NCBI GenBank assembly: GCA_019916065.1
Contig: CM034233.1
Location: forward strand, 44,006,250 to 44,070,249
Length of the DNA stretch: 64,000 nt
From: Vitellaria paradoxa
Taxonomy: Eukaryota; Streptophyta; Magnoliopsida; Ericales; Sapotaceae
Reading direction: 5' to 3'
Below the pieces are notes generated by a model, which saw nothing but the letters and a program-made list of their open reading frames with translations, had not been told where the DNA came from and made no database searches. Numbering within the stretch: position 1 is the first letter of the stretch; each line of letters begins with the position of its first letter. This document shows positions 1 through 10,370 of this stretch, piece after piece. Position numbers and translations under genes: made by a program.

Positions 1-2456
1 TCCCAAATTTTATACAATTGAACATCTTCTAACGGTAACTTCCTGATACGATCAAGTAATAATGGTCTTGCCCTCAATTGAGCAATCAAAACATCTGTCT
101 TAGTTATAGATAATTTTGCACCCAAATATGTCAAATCATTAAATGTCTTAAGTCTCTAACACTGATTACAAGCTAATACGCCCATAGACTTGCAACTCAA
201 AGCGTATGCTACCACATTTGCTTTACTTGGGTGATAATGTATATTACAATTATAGTCCTTTAGTAATTCCAACCATCATCATTGTCTAAAATTTAACTCT
301 TTCTGAGTAAATAAATACTTCAAATTCTGATGATCAATATAGTATCAATAGTCTCATCATATAAATAATGTCTCCATAACTTCAGAGTAACCATAGCTGC
401 TACTAACTCCAAATAATAGGTTGGATAATTTTTTTCATAGATCGTAATTGTCTTGAAGCATATGCAATTACCTTCCTGTTTAGCATCAAAACACATCCTA
501 ACACTTGTCGTGGAGCATCACTACAAATTACAAATCCACCATTACCTAAGGAAAGTGCTAATACTGGAGCTGTGCCTTTAATTCCTAAAAGCTTCTCTCA
601 CAACTATCATTCCATTCAAATTTAACACATTTTCAAGTCAATCGTGTCATAAGTGATGTAATGGAAGAAAAATTCTAAATGAAACGATGATAATACTCTG
701 CCAAACCAAGAAAACTACACACCTCCATTACGCTAGTTGGACTTTCCCAATTCAACACTGCCTCAACTTCTTATGATCAACACTGACACCACTATCTGAA
801 ATCACATGTATCAAGAATACTACCCGATCCAACCAAAATTCACATTTATTGAGCTTTATAAATAGTTGTTTCTCTCATAGAATTTGCAAAACTATTTTAA
901 GATGTTGTGTATGTTCTTTCTTACTTCTTGAGTAAATCAAAATATCATCAATAAAGATAATCACAGTGTCATCAAGATATGGTTTAAATATTATGTTCAT
1001 CAAGTCTATAAATATAGCTGACGCATTAGTCAATCTAAGAGGCATAACAAGAAACTCATAGTGTTTGTATCTAGTTTTGAAGGTTGTCTTAGGCATTTCA
1101 CTATCCTATACTTTAATCTGATAGTACCCAAACTTTAAGTCAATTTTAGAAAACACAGTATCACCTTGCAATTGATTAAACAAATCATCAATTCTTAGTT
1201 ATGGATATCTGTTCTTTACTATTACTCGATTCAGTTGATGATAATCAATACACAATCTCATAGTATAGTCTTTCTTTTTCACAAACAACATTGGTGCTCC
1301 CCATGGTGATACACTAAATTAGTTTAAACCTTTGTCCAATGAATCTTGCAATTGAACTTTCAAATCATTCAACTCTATAGGTGCCATTCTCTAAGGTGCA
1401 ATCAAAATTGGTGTAGTTCTTGACAACAATTCAAGAGTAAATTTTACATTTCTATCTAAGATCATCTCTGCCAACTCATCTGGAAACACATTTGAATACT
1501 CACACAATGGGTAGGTCATTAACCTCAGTCTTTGGCTTTTTAGTGTCAACTACATAAGCAACGTATCTATGATATCCCTTACTCAACATCTTCTAGTTTT
1601 TAATATAGATATCAAGAAATTAGGCATAACCCTATGATCACCACTGAATACTAAATCTGACTTTTTTGGAATTTAAAGCATCACTTCCTTAGTAAAATAA
1701 TCAATAAAAACATGATATGCTGACAACCAGTTCATACAAAAAATAATGCCAAAATCACATATGTTAAAAAGTATCAAATCAACACCAAACTCTTACCAGC
1801 TATCTGCACTACATAGTCTCTATATACATCTTTTGCTAATATTATATCACCAGTATAAGTAGCCACATCCAACACATAATCTAACTTGGAGAGTTGTTGG
1901 TCTAAATGCATATAAAATGCTCAAAGTATAAAAGAGTGGGTAGAACGAGAATCTATTAATAAATAGGCAAGTCTATTATTAATGAAAAACATACCTATAA
2001 CACCATCAAAAGATGCCTAAGCATCCTAATGAGTCATAACATAAACATGAGCTAGCGAGTGAGATCCATCAACTGCTCCTCTACCTCTCCTTGTAGGCAC
2101 TGAAAGAATCTTATTACCACTAGTCACAATAGCCACTGATGTTAATGGACTAGATAAAGTAGGACAATTTCGTGACATATTCCCCTCTATTTCACCAACA
2201 TTAACTCCTCGCAAACTAGATGGTGTCTATCTCAAATTTTGTCCTCAAGTCATGCTATAACTATACTTCTACTTCCTTTATCTAGCATTAGACTCAAGGT
2301 GAGGTGTAAACTATAGTTCTACCACATTTTATAATTTTATGATCTTAATATCCATGCAAATAAATACCACACCACAATCACCTAACTCTATAACACTTTT
2401 CTTATAATTGGTTGCAAGTACCAAACGCTAACAAGTCTATAGAAGCTTCTAACATG
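1..2456 (-). pseudogene. Element E: decayed Ty3/gypsy pol (protease, RT, RNase H side), cut by window edge
   Basis: On the minus strand, reading leftward from the priming site at 2457-2469, there is a broken gypsy polyprotein. Near 2160-2200 a remnant of a CCHC zinc knuckle (GNMSRNCP) marks the end of gag. Around 1950-2000 the protease active site reads DSRSTHSF, where the family normally has DSGATHSF, so the catalytic DSG is lost. At 875-1096 the reverse transcriptase palm motif FIDDILIYS is intact, preceded by RLTNASAIF (usual form GLTNAPA). Primer-grip and RNase H side sequence continues to position 1 in several frames. Most of gag is absent: only about 250 bases separate the priming site from the zinc knuckle. 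The 3' LTR must lie outside the window. LTR similarity to element A puts both in one family. Confidence in gypsy RT is high; clade is inferred. Confidence 0.85.
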
Positions 2457-2469
2457 GGCTTGGATACCA
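2457..2469 (-). other. Element E primer-binding site (initiator Met tRNA type)
   Basis: On the minus strand this reads TGGTATCCAAGCC, two mismatches from the TGGTATCAGAGCC of plant gypsy elements primed by initiator methionine tRNA. It lies a few bases inside the LTR edge at 2473, the normal spacing. It fixes the orientation: the 5' LTR is to the right and the coding region to the left. Confidence 0.75.
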
Positions 2470-2472
2470 AAC

Positions 2473-4024
2473 TATCGCACCCCTATTTTAAGACACATAT
2501 TTAATCTCTTAAATAGAGTAGACACCTCTAAATCCTCCGTCTAAATCATAAATTTATATAAATATCCACGCTAAAAGAAAACATAACCTGTTAGGTTTAT
2601 ATTATTTATGTGGATAAAATAGACGCAAAATCTCACAAGTACTTAAATATATACAAACTTATTACTTATAAAACCTATTAAACAAAACATCAATCAAATA
2701 CTATTGAAACTTTAGCTTTATTTATGCAAACTCCAAATACTAACATAGGATTTAAATGTAAAACAATGGAAGACACTTCGGGTCCTTTCCCAAGCACATG
2801 TAGCCACTTCTAAACTTAACCTAAAATATGTAAAATTTAGGTGTGAGTATCACACACTCAATGGAGGTGTTATACTTAAAATAAAAGATAATAAATATAC
2901 TCCAAAAATAATCCATAGTAATTATGTAATCAAATATCCCACAAATAAACAATAATTATTTTAAATGCATCATAATTGATAGTGGTAAGAATATCTCAAC
3001 ACACAATTCATTATCATTTTTCATTTATTAACCATTAATATCATCATTATGCCCTAATTGGCTATCTTATGCCTGATAACTAATTTAAATAATAGTGCAA
3101 CACACATTTGACTTCATCTGGCCTATAAGTTGAGCGCTCAACTATATACAGTAGCTTTAATTAGCATGTCCCATTAGCCCCATTTGGCTATATTATTTTT
3201 TCACTTTGGCCCTATTTGGCCTCATATTTTTTTATCTTTTTTTGCCTCATCTAACTATAATGCAAGTGTAAAGCACACAATCCATGCTGATATGTAATAA
3301 TATATTTTTTTCCTCAAATAAAAATATTACTTCTCATATTTATTATTTTATAAATAATCACAATTCACCATCAACATAGTTAATTCATAAATAATCAGAA
3401 CCTCATCAAAACAATTAATTAATAACAATAATAAATAAATAAATAAATAAATAAAATTTATCAATTTATATTCAATATCATTTACCTTTAATACGTCCAC
3501 CTAGACAGTAAAATACTCTAAGAAAATCAATTTATTAAGATAGTTGCTGCTAATTATCTTCAGGTCCTTATTTTGAACTTAAACAAAATATACAAATCAG
3601 ATATTGAACGGTTAAAATATAAATCCAATCAATTAATAATATATATCTAATAAATAAAATTGTACTTCTATGTATATCAAATGGTTCCTAAATCCCTCAC
3701 CGCCTCAACCAATTCATTTACTTTTTTTTCTTTTCTCTCCTGGCTTGCCATGTAGATTACTACACACCCACATACAAAACACATTACCCAACAAACTAAT
3801 GCACACCTAGCATTCTATGAGTTAGCCACGTGTCACTTTTAAATTTAATAATTAACTTAATTTAATTAAATACCAATAACTTCATTAATCACTAAATTAA
3901 TTTAGATTAAGATTAAATAAATTTTAAAGTAATGTTCAATTAACACAATTGAAGTTTCTAAGCATAAAACAAAAACTAAAGTAATAATGAATTTTAAAAA
4001 TTAATAAAAATTTAGGATTTCATG
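2473..4024 (-). repeat. Element E 5' LTR (same family as element A)
   Basis: About 1.55 kb. Read on the minus strand it begins CATGAAATCCTAAAT (matching TGTGACATCTCAAAT of element A) and ends GGGGTGCGATA before the priming site. Several blocks align with the LTRs of A at 8987 and 25959: the CATTGAGTGTGTGA / CTCACACC block near 2840-2880, the GGCCAGATG-like block near 3050-3230, and a palindrome at 3128-3143. E keeps a middle section that the 5' LTR of A has lost. The terminal TG and CA dinucleotides are both mutated, which fits an old insertion. Right boundary is accurate to a few bases. Confidence 0.75.
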
Positions 4025-4690
4025 CTCTGTTTCTATTTTCTTCAGTTTGGACATCAATTCATCAATTTTGCCAAGTATAGGATTGTTTCCTTTGTAGTCG
4101 ATGTTTAAACAACAATATACAACTTAGATGACACAAACTAAATAGTCAATTTAAGATTTTGTGAAGCATAGATCATGTTGCAAAACCATAACTCCTTCAT
4201 TAACTTCACACATATACATACACATATAGAGGTATATCACTTAAACATGTACAACATCCATTAACTCAATAACCATAACCAAATATCCTCTATATAGTAT
4301 ATATCTAAGCAAAATGCAAAAGTTCCCTACCTCAAGTGAAGAACTGAAGAAAACTAGTGAACCATATGAAGACCAGAACTTCACCAATGAACCCGAAAAC
4401 TTTGTATACATCGTACACTAAAACCGTTAATCCTAACATCAAATTTTTTATACCATTGTGTTTAGAATGGATTCAATTTCACTTCTGTAAGTTTAATTTG
4501 AAATCGGTTGACGTTTGGTACACTTACTGATCCTCGACGATCATCAGCTCTCTTAGTCTCTCTTCTCCTCCTTCTCCAGCCAAGCTAACACATATATATA
4601 ATATGCACATATATATATAAATAATCCATGCTTAGAGGTCAAGCTTGCAATAGGAGACCTACTTTCTCCCTATCCTGCAATCTCTCCCAT
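4025..4690 (-). repeat. Element F 3' LTR fragment, interrupted by E
   Basis: This stretch matches 29495-30187 closely along its length, for example the run around TATAGGATTGTTTCC and the CTCTCCTCCTTCTC region near 4560. The second copy is the outer half of the 5' LTR of F, so this is best read as the start of its 3' LTR on the minus strand. Element E sits directly against its left side at 4024. On the right it meets RT-coding sequence near 4690 with no polypurine tract or clean TG, so this joint is probably a deletion that removed RNase H, integrase and the true LTR start. Confidence 0.6.
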
Positions 4691-5700
4691 CATAACCTTC
4701 AGAATATCTTCTTCTTTTACTCATAACTGGTGATACCTTGACCTCAAATAATCTTTGAAAAAACATATGATCCTCTCAACTGGTCAACAAATCATCAATT
4801 CTTAGTATTGAATACCTGTTCTTCATAGTTATTGTGTTCAATTTTTTTATAATCAATGCACATCCTCAATGTCCTGTCCTTCTTATTTGCAAATAATGCT
4901 AGTGCAGCCCAAGGTGAGGTCCTTAGCCTAATAATCTTTGAGCTAACAACTTCTCAACCTGCTTCTTCAATTCTACCAGCTCTATGGGCACTAACCTGTA
5001 TGAAAGAATGGAAATAGGCTCTGTGCCTGGAACCAAGTCAATACAAAACTTAACCTTCTACTCAGGCAGCAAGCAAGAGATCTCCTCTAGAAACATCTCT
5101 AGAAGTTCACATATAACCCTCGACAATTCGGTCTTTGCCTTTTATCCTCTTCCTCTATGGTCATACAAGCAATCAGGCCACATAAATCCATTCTTCCATG
5201 ACCATCCAAAAGTGAAAAATCTTACAATTTATATTGATCTGCGAAGAAACGAATCCAATCTCCTTCCAGAGTAAACAAATTGACTTATATTTAGAACAAT
5301 CAGTCATAGCTTGGTAGGAAATAAACCAATCCATCCCAAGTATGACATCAAAACCCTTCATCTTTATTACAATTAAGTCAAATACAAAGGAAAATTCTTA
5401 GCCATCAATACCTTCCTCTATTCTCAATTCACATTCCTTACATACTTGTGTCAAAGAAGAATATCCAGCTATAGGTGTCTCAACACACAAAGGAAAAATC
5501 AATGGACTAACATCTACGCCCAAAGCAGATACAAATGATGAAGTAGTAAACGGGTGTGATGCTCTAATATCTATGAGTATCGTGGCACTAGAAGAATAAA
5601 TGCAAAAAATACCTCTTGTCATCATTGGCTCTACGAGTGTCGCCTGTTGTGCGACTATAAATACCCTTCCCTGCATCAGTGCATTATGTGGTCTTCCCAA
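4691..5700 (-). pseudogene. Element F: gypsy protease and partial reverse transcriptase, decayed
   Basis: Minus-strand order is protease then RT. The protease stretch (5398-5700, then 5173-5361) reads QGRVF, then ILIDIRASHPF, then LGVDVSPL, then MKGFDVILGMDWF. This is the order of plant chromovirus aspartic proteases. The active site is DIRAS in place of DSGAT, so it cannot be catalytic. RT follows from about 5000 to 4691, with the stretch equivalent to NRYPLPRIDDLF recognisable around 4790-4830. The YxDD palm, RNase H and integrase are missing at the joint with the 3' LTR. Frames are broken repeatedly. Some short plus-strand ORFs here (4984-5274, 5600-5845) are shadows. Confidence 0.75.
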
Positions 5701-7036
5701 TCTCTACCATTACTGGGCCACCCTCTGCTATTGTTGGGCCCTACTTTGCATCATTCATGAACATTTCTCTATTGGTGATGCTGCTGCTATACTGACTAGG
5801 AAGTGGATGGACAATTGCCCAAAAATGACTAACCCGTTTGCATAACCTTTCCTCCTATACCACTCTATCCTTGCGGATAAAACTATTGAATGTGCCCCAT
5901 CTGTCTACAACCATAATAGGACCTATTTTCCCCAATTTGTCTACTTCTCATCAACCCTGCTGACCCAGTTGGTCTTCTAACCCTAACACATTCTGAACTT
6001 TTATGGCCCTACTACCTGCAATTAAACCATATAATCTGCCTCTAAGAATTTTCATCAAACCTCCTAGACTATATGGGTGCTACACTTCCTTGCTGTGAAG
6101 ATTGAACTTGTGGAGCTGATGAATTACCTCTCTCTTTTTCCATTCCCACCTTCTTGTTAGGTTCCTGAACTCTTACCCTAATGACTTTCTTGAATACTTC
6201 TGGTTTCATTTATGTCCCTCTTAATGGTTATTGCCCTATAAATCTCAGCCTCATAATCTTCCAAGCCTAGCAACACCATCCAATTTCTCAAGGCCGGTCT
6301 CAACCCTTACTCAAATCTTCCACACTTTAGATGAGTAGTAGAAATAAGTTCCGACACATAGTTAGACAAATCTAGAAACTTTCTCTCGTACTCTAGAATT
6401 GACATGGAACCCTCTATCAATCTTGCAAATTTGTCCTTCTTGGCATCACTCAATGACTAGGGAAAAAGTGATATCAGAATCTCCTTAAATCTATCGCATG
6501 TAAGTCCTACTGATCCTCTCGAATCTTTTACACTGACCCATTATACTGATGCTCGTCATGTCAACTGAAATGTTGTCAAGGCAATATGGGTCAAATGAAC
6601 AGTGATGTCCATGGCCACAAGAATCTTTTCAAATTCATCTAAAAACTACTCGATAATTTCCATATTAGCTGCACCATCATAGGTTGGAGGTTTCATCCCC
6701 CAAAATCTCTCAAGTATATTGGAATTGTCTTCCAATGGTGGTTGTTAGCTAGTCCGAGCTCCTCCTACTATTCAAGCCATAGTTGCCACCAACTACTGTA
6801 AAACTGTATTAGCATCCACTGTCGCAGGTGGTGGAAACTTGGTGCTTGGACTACACCTTCTTTTTCCCTAAAACCCCTTGTTGAATATTAGGTTGCACCT
6901 CAACTATTGCACTATGATGTGTTTCCTACTCTTATTAAACAGGTTCATTAACCTCTACCTGATCTATCGAAGCATCTCTCCATTCTCTATCTCCACCTCT
7001 CTCATGGCATTTATGTTTAGTTCCTCGTGGTGGCAT
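5701..7036 (-). pseudogene. Element F gag (retrotransposon gag domain and nucleocapsid part), decayed
   Basis: The likely start is the ATG at 7036-7034 (minus), opening with MPPRGTKHK and then an ERGGDREW stretch, like the basic MPPRR starts of chromovirus gags. From about 6620 to 6230 the minus strand reads FDEFEKIL, DRFKEILISLFP, SLSDAKKDKFARLIEGSMSILEYERKF, and RFE-GLRP, the core retrotransposon gag motif. Stops interrupt it several times. The nucleocapsid region (5890-6050) is too worn for a clean CCHC knuckle. The protein would have coated the element RNA in the cytoplasm. Confidence 0.75.
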
Positions 7037-7973
7037 CACTTTTCTAAAATAACAAAGCATAAAGTTGCAAGTATCAGATTAAATTCATAAGGTTTAAACA
7101 TAGCATTTTCAAATTTGATTACTAAGAAAGTTAATACACTAAACAATTCTTCAAATCTTGCATTAGATTAATTCTACTTTAACTAACTAAAAATAGAAAA
7201 TAATAGAATACTCTTTTAGGAACCTTAGAACTATTTCGTTTAACTAACATAGGGAATTTCATCTCTGAAATTTTTCCTAACTCCAACCTCACAGGTATGG
7301 ACAGAACCTATAAGAATGCCTTTTCTAGCCACAGTATGAGCAAGTCAGGTAACAACATCATGGACAATTTACTTGTATGTAACCCAACCTAAAAGACCTG
7401 CCACAGGCTTTGCATAACTCATCTCTTTGGTTAGGACCTTCAGCTGTATCTTAGGTGTCTGTCTCTTAAGCACCCTCTATTTTGAGTACCTATTTCACTT
7501 GAGTTTGTCATAATATGAACTTAAGGAACCGTCACAATTATAAACACTGTGTGCACTACCATTACTGGATAGGGATACTGAACTGGGTAGGAAGCTAAAT
7601 AAGGAACCATGTACTGGAATGGATGTTGGACTAAGTAAGGAACTGGATAAGACATCTCATATTGTGAAACTACTGACATGTTTACAATTGCTGACACTGG
7701 TGTAGTTTCAATCACACTAATAGGCTCACTATGTGGAGATGATTCATTAAAAAATTCCGTAGCCACTTTAACAAATATGTCATCGTTTGGAGATATTATG
7801 TCATTCTCAGGTTGGGGGTTTCAATTACTACTGTGTCCTTTCTTCATTTTTATCTAAAGATTTTACTAATGCTAATAAATGTCAAAATTTGGGGTCAACT
7901 AAATACCAAATATAACATTCAAACATGTAACATGCAATGCAAGACTCCTAATGTCCCTAGGTATCCTAACCTA
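7037..7973 (-). other. Element F leader between priming site and gag, with an 81-codon ORF
   Basis: Untranslated leader of about 940 bases. It contains an open frame at 7521-7766 (minus) whose middle is a repeated Pro/Tyr/Val pattern (YPVPYLVQHPFQY, MVPYLASYPVQYPYPV). I do not recognise it. It lies upstream of the gag start in the sense direction, so it could be a lost N-terminal part of gag, a small upstream ORF, or chance translation of an imperfect tandem repeat. Confidence 0.35.
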
Positions 7974-7986
7974 GGCTCTGATACTA
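7974..7986 (-). other. Element F primer-binding site (initiator Met tRNA type)
   Basis: The minus strand reads TAGTATCAGAGCC followed by TAGG, one mismatch from TGGTATCAGAGCC. It lies just inside the LTR end GGGGCGTGAAA at 7990. Its distance from gag (about 940 bases) is long but seen in chromoviruses. Confidence 0.8.
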
Positions 7987-7989
7987 ACC

Positions 7990-8986
7990 TTTCACGCCCC
8001 AGATGCCGTGACCTGAGGTGTGAATGAATAAACATTCATATCATGCATATATCACCAATACACTGATCAAAGTAATATAATTATTCTAGAGTAACATATA
8101 TAATGACTAGTAATAATAGATTAAAGATAAACTATGCCTTGGCCAAGCCAAGCTACCATGCTTTAAACACATCCCACAAATAAATAAACATAGGCCTTAT
8201 GGCCTTTATGACCCAAACAAACAAATCTCTAAATTAAAATAATACTACAGTCCCAAAATAAAACTTAAGCAATTAAATGCAAATGTCTGCAACAACAATT
8301 CAACTTCTAGTCCAACCAATGCCCATCTAAGTCTCTAGTTGAGGACCTGCAATATAATCTGTATGGATGTGAGCATCCACCACTTGTGCCTGTGTTTCAT
8401 AATACTAACATCTATATTATGTAAATTAATAACATGAAACATAATCACCATATATAATCAATATCCCCAACATCATCATAAATCATCATTGAAGTGTCAA
8501 AAATCCAATAAAATTCCTTGATGACATGTCCGACAAACCATAAGGGTGTTTATAACGTGGTCGGACAGTTGCTCCAATGATGGTGATGCCTTAGGTTCCT
8601 TAACTTTTGGCTTGAGGTCCTGCAATAAACTATTGGTTGGGAGGTGTATGACTGAACGCCCCTCCAGCAGTCAATTTAGAAAATGTATATACGAAAAGAA
8701 AGGTTAGAAGTAATTTTGGCAGAGTTTTAATAAAACAAATATTGCTTTCCTCTCTTCTTCATTCTCTTCATATTTACACTTTCTAGGCACGTTTGGTGCT
8801 TCCATGTAGGACAGTCTAGGCCATAATCCGGGTACCATGAGTAGTGAGGCAACCAAAATCAGAGCCGTAATAAGGTAGTGAAGTAGTTGTACCACTTATA
8901 CTTTTATTTAACGTGGCAAAAATAGGTGGCAGCCCAGATGGTTGCTAAGTGTCTCCTTAAATGTATGCCACGTATCTGAGCACCCT
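7990..8986 (-). repeat. Element F 5' LTR, inner part (left of the A insertion)
   Basis: On the minus strand the end reads CTCAGGTCACGGCATCTGGG followed by GCGTGAAA. The solo LTR end at 34755-34785 (CTCGGGTCACGAGATCCGGG, then GCGTGACA) is clearly homologous. The LTR continues at 28517 beyond the inserted element A. Joined, the two pieces come to about 2.67 kb, close to the 2.75 kb of the solo LTR. No gene is present; the short ORF at 8704-8895 is not convincing. Confidence 0.75.
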
Positions 8987-10354
8987 TGTGACATCTCAAA
9001 TTTTTAATATATCATTAAGTTAATTTGTATTTTATGCTTGACCAATTTAATTGTATTAATTTGGTATTATTTTAAAGTGTTACTTAACTTTGGTATTATA
9101 TGAAATTTTTAATTAACTTTAATGGGGTAAATAGTAAATAATTTGGTATTATGTGAAATTGTTATTAATTTTAATGGGATAATCATATTAAGTGATCAAT
9201 ATATATATTAATTAAAATAATGATATCTAAATACATATGCATATATATAATGATATATATAATAGTTAAGTGTAAGGTAGGACCCGTAAATAGTAAAGGG
9301 TATTTGTATGGTAAGGAAGGAAGTCTCGGCAAAGCTAAAGAAAAAGGACAAAAAAAAAAAGAAAAAGAAGAAGAAGACAAAAGAGAAAGGGGGGATAAAG
9401 TCATCTCAAAGTGAAAAGGAAGTGGAGAACAAAAAGACAAATAGGAAGCAGGAAGAGACTGTAAGAGAGAAAATGGAATGCAGAGAGTAAGAAAATGGCA
9501 TAAGGATGGGAAGAAAATTATAAAGAAATGTAAAGCATTTCATTTTAGTAATTTATAAATTAGTTCTATGAAAGTTTAAATAGATTAATATATTAAAAAT
9601 ATAATGGTTATATGCTATTTGTTAGATTTTACTTATTTAATTTCTTTAGGCAAATTTAGGATCTGAGGATAGTTGGCAACAACTGCCCCAATACTTTCAT
9701 ATTATTAGAATATTTGTTATCCAGGTGGGCATGTTAAATTTAAAAGTGAAAGGTAATAAATGTGAATTAATAAATTTTATTTCTTTGATATCAATTTTTT
9801 GTGATAAGAAATATTGATTGTTGTGAATTAATTTTGCTATTGGGAAATTGAGAGTATTTAGGGCAAGTTAACAATAAGAATTAATATTTTTATTTACAGA
9901 ATTATTTGTGTAGAGAAACTAACTATTCATGAATTTATTATATTAACAGTGAATTACAAATATTCACAGAATAATAACTGTGATGAATATGTGATGTAAA
10001 TGAAAAGTGACCTTAAATTATATGATTAAGATAAAAGGTGAATAATTTATTATCCTTTATTGTAAGTATAACACTTCCATTGAGTGTGTGACACTCACAC
10101 CTAAATCTTAAATTTTTTAGGTTGAGTTGGGAGTGGTTGAATATGCTGGAAAAGAACCCGAGTGGTCTATTTCTCCGTTTTAATCCTGGTCTCGTGTTAA
10201 TTTTTAATGTTTATGGGAATAAACTAAAAGTTATAATTTGTGAGATGTTATATTTACTTTTATACACATAGAATATGATTACTATATTAGAGAATTTATG
10301 GGTGTCCACACTAATGAAGGGATTAAACATGTATATTAAAATAAGGATATGACA
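8987..10354 (+). repeat. Element A 5' LTR, shortened by an internal deletion
   Basis: 1.37 kb, against 2.56 kb for the 3' copy. The two align from the start to about 9990 and again from there to the end. The segment corresponding to roughly 26930-28145 is missing here. Element E keeps related sequence, so this is a deletion and not a 3' insertion. A purine-rich tract near 9320-9470 produces artefact ORFs on both strands. Confidence 0.85.
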
Positions 10355-10357
10355 GTT

Positions 10358-10370
10358 TGGTATCAGAGCC
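10358..10370 (+). other. Element A primer-binding site (initiator Met tRNA type)
   Basis: TGGTATCAGAGCC, a full match to the usual plant initiator-Met priming site, starting 4 bases after the LTR end at 10354 and followed by TAGGTT. Confidence 0.9.

Noticed and set aside
9183..9490. Overlapping ORFs on both strands (Lys-rich on plus, Ser/Phe-rich on minus)
   Set aside because: They are translations of a purine-rich low-complexity tract within the 5' LTR of A; the 3' LTR has the same artefact at 26155-26506.
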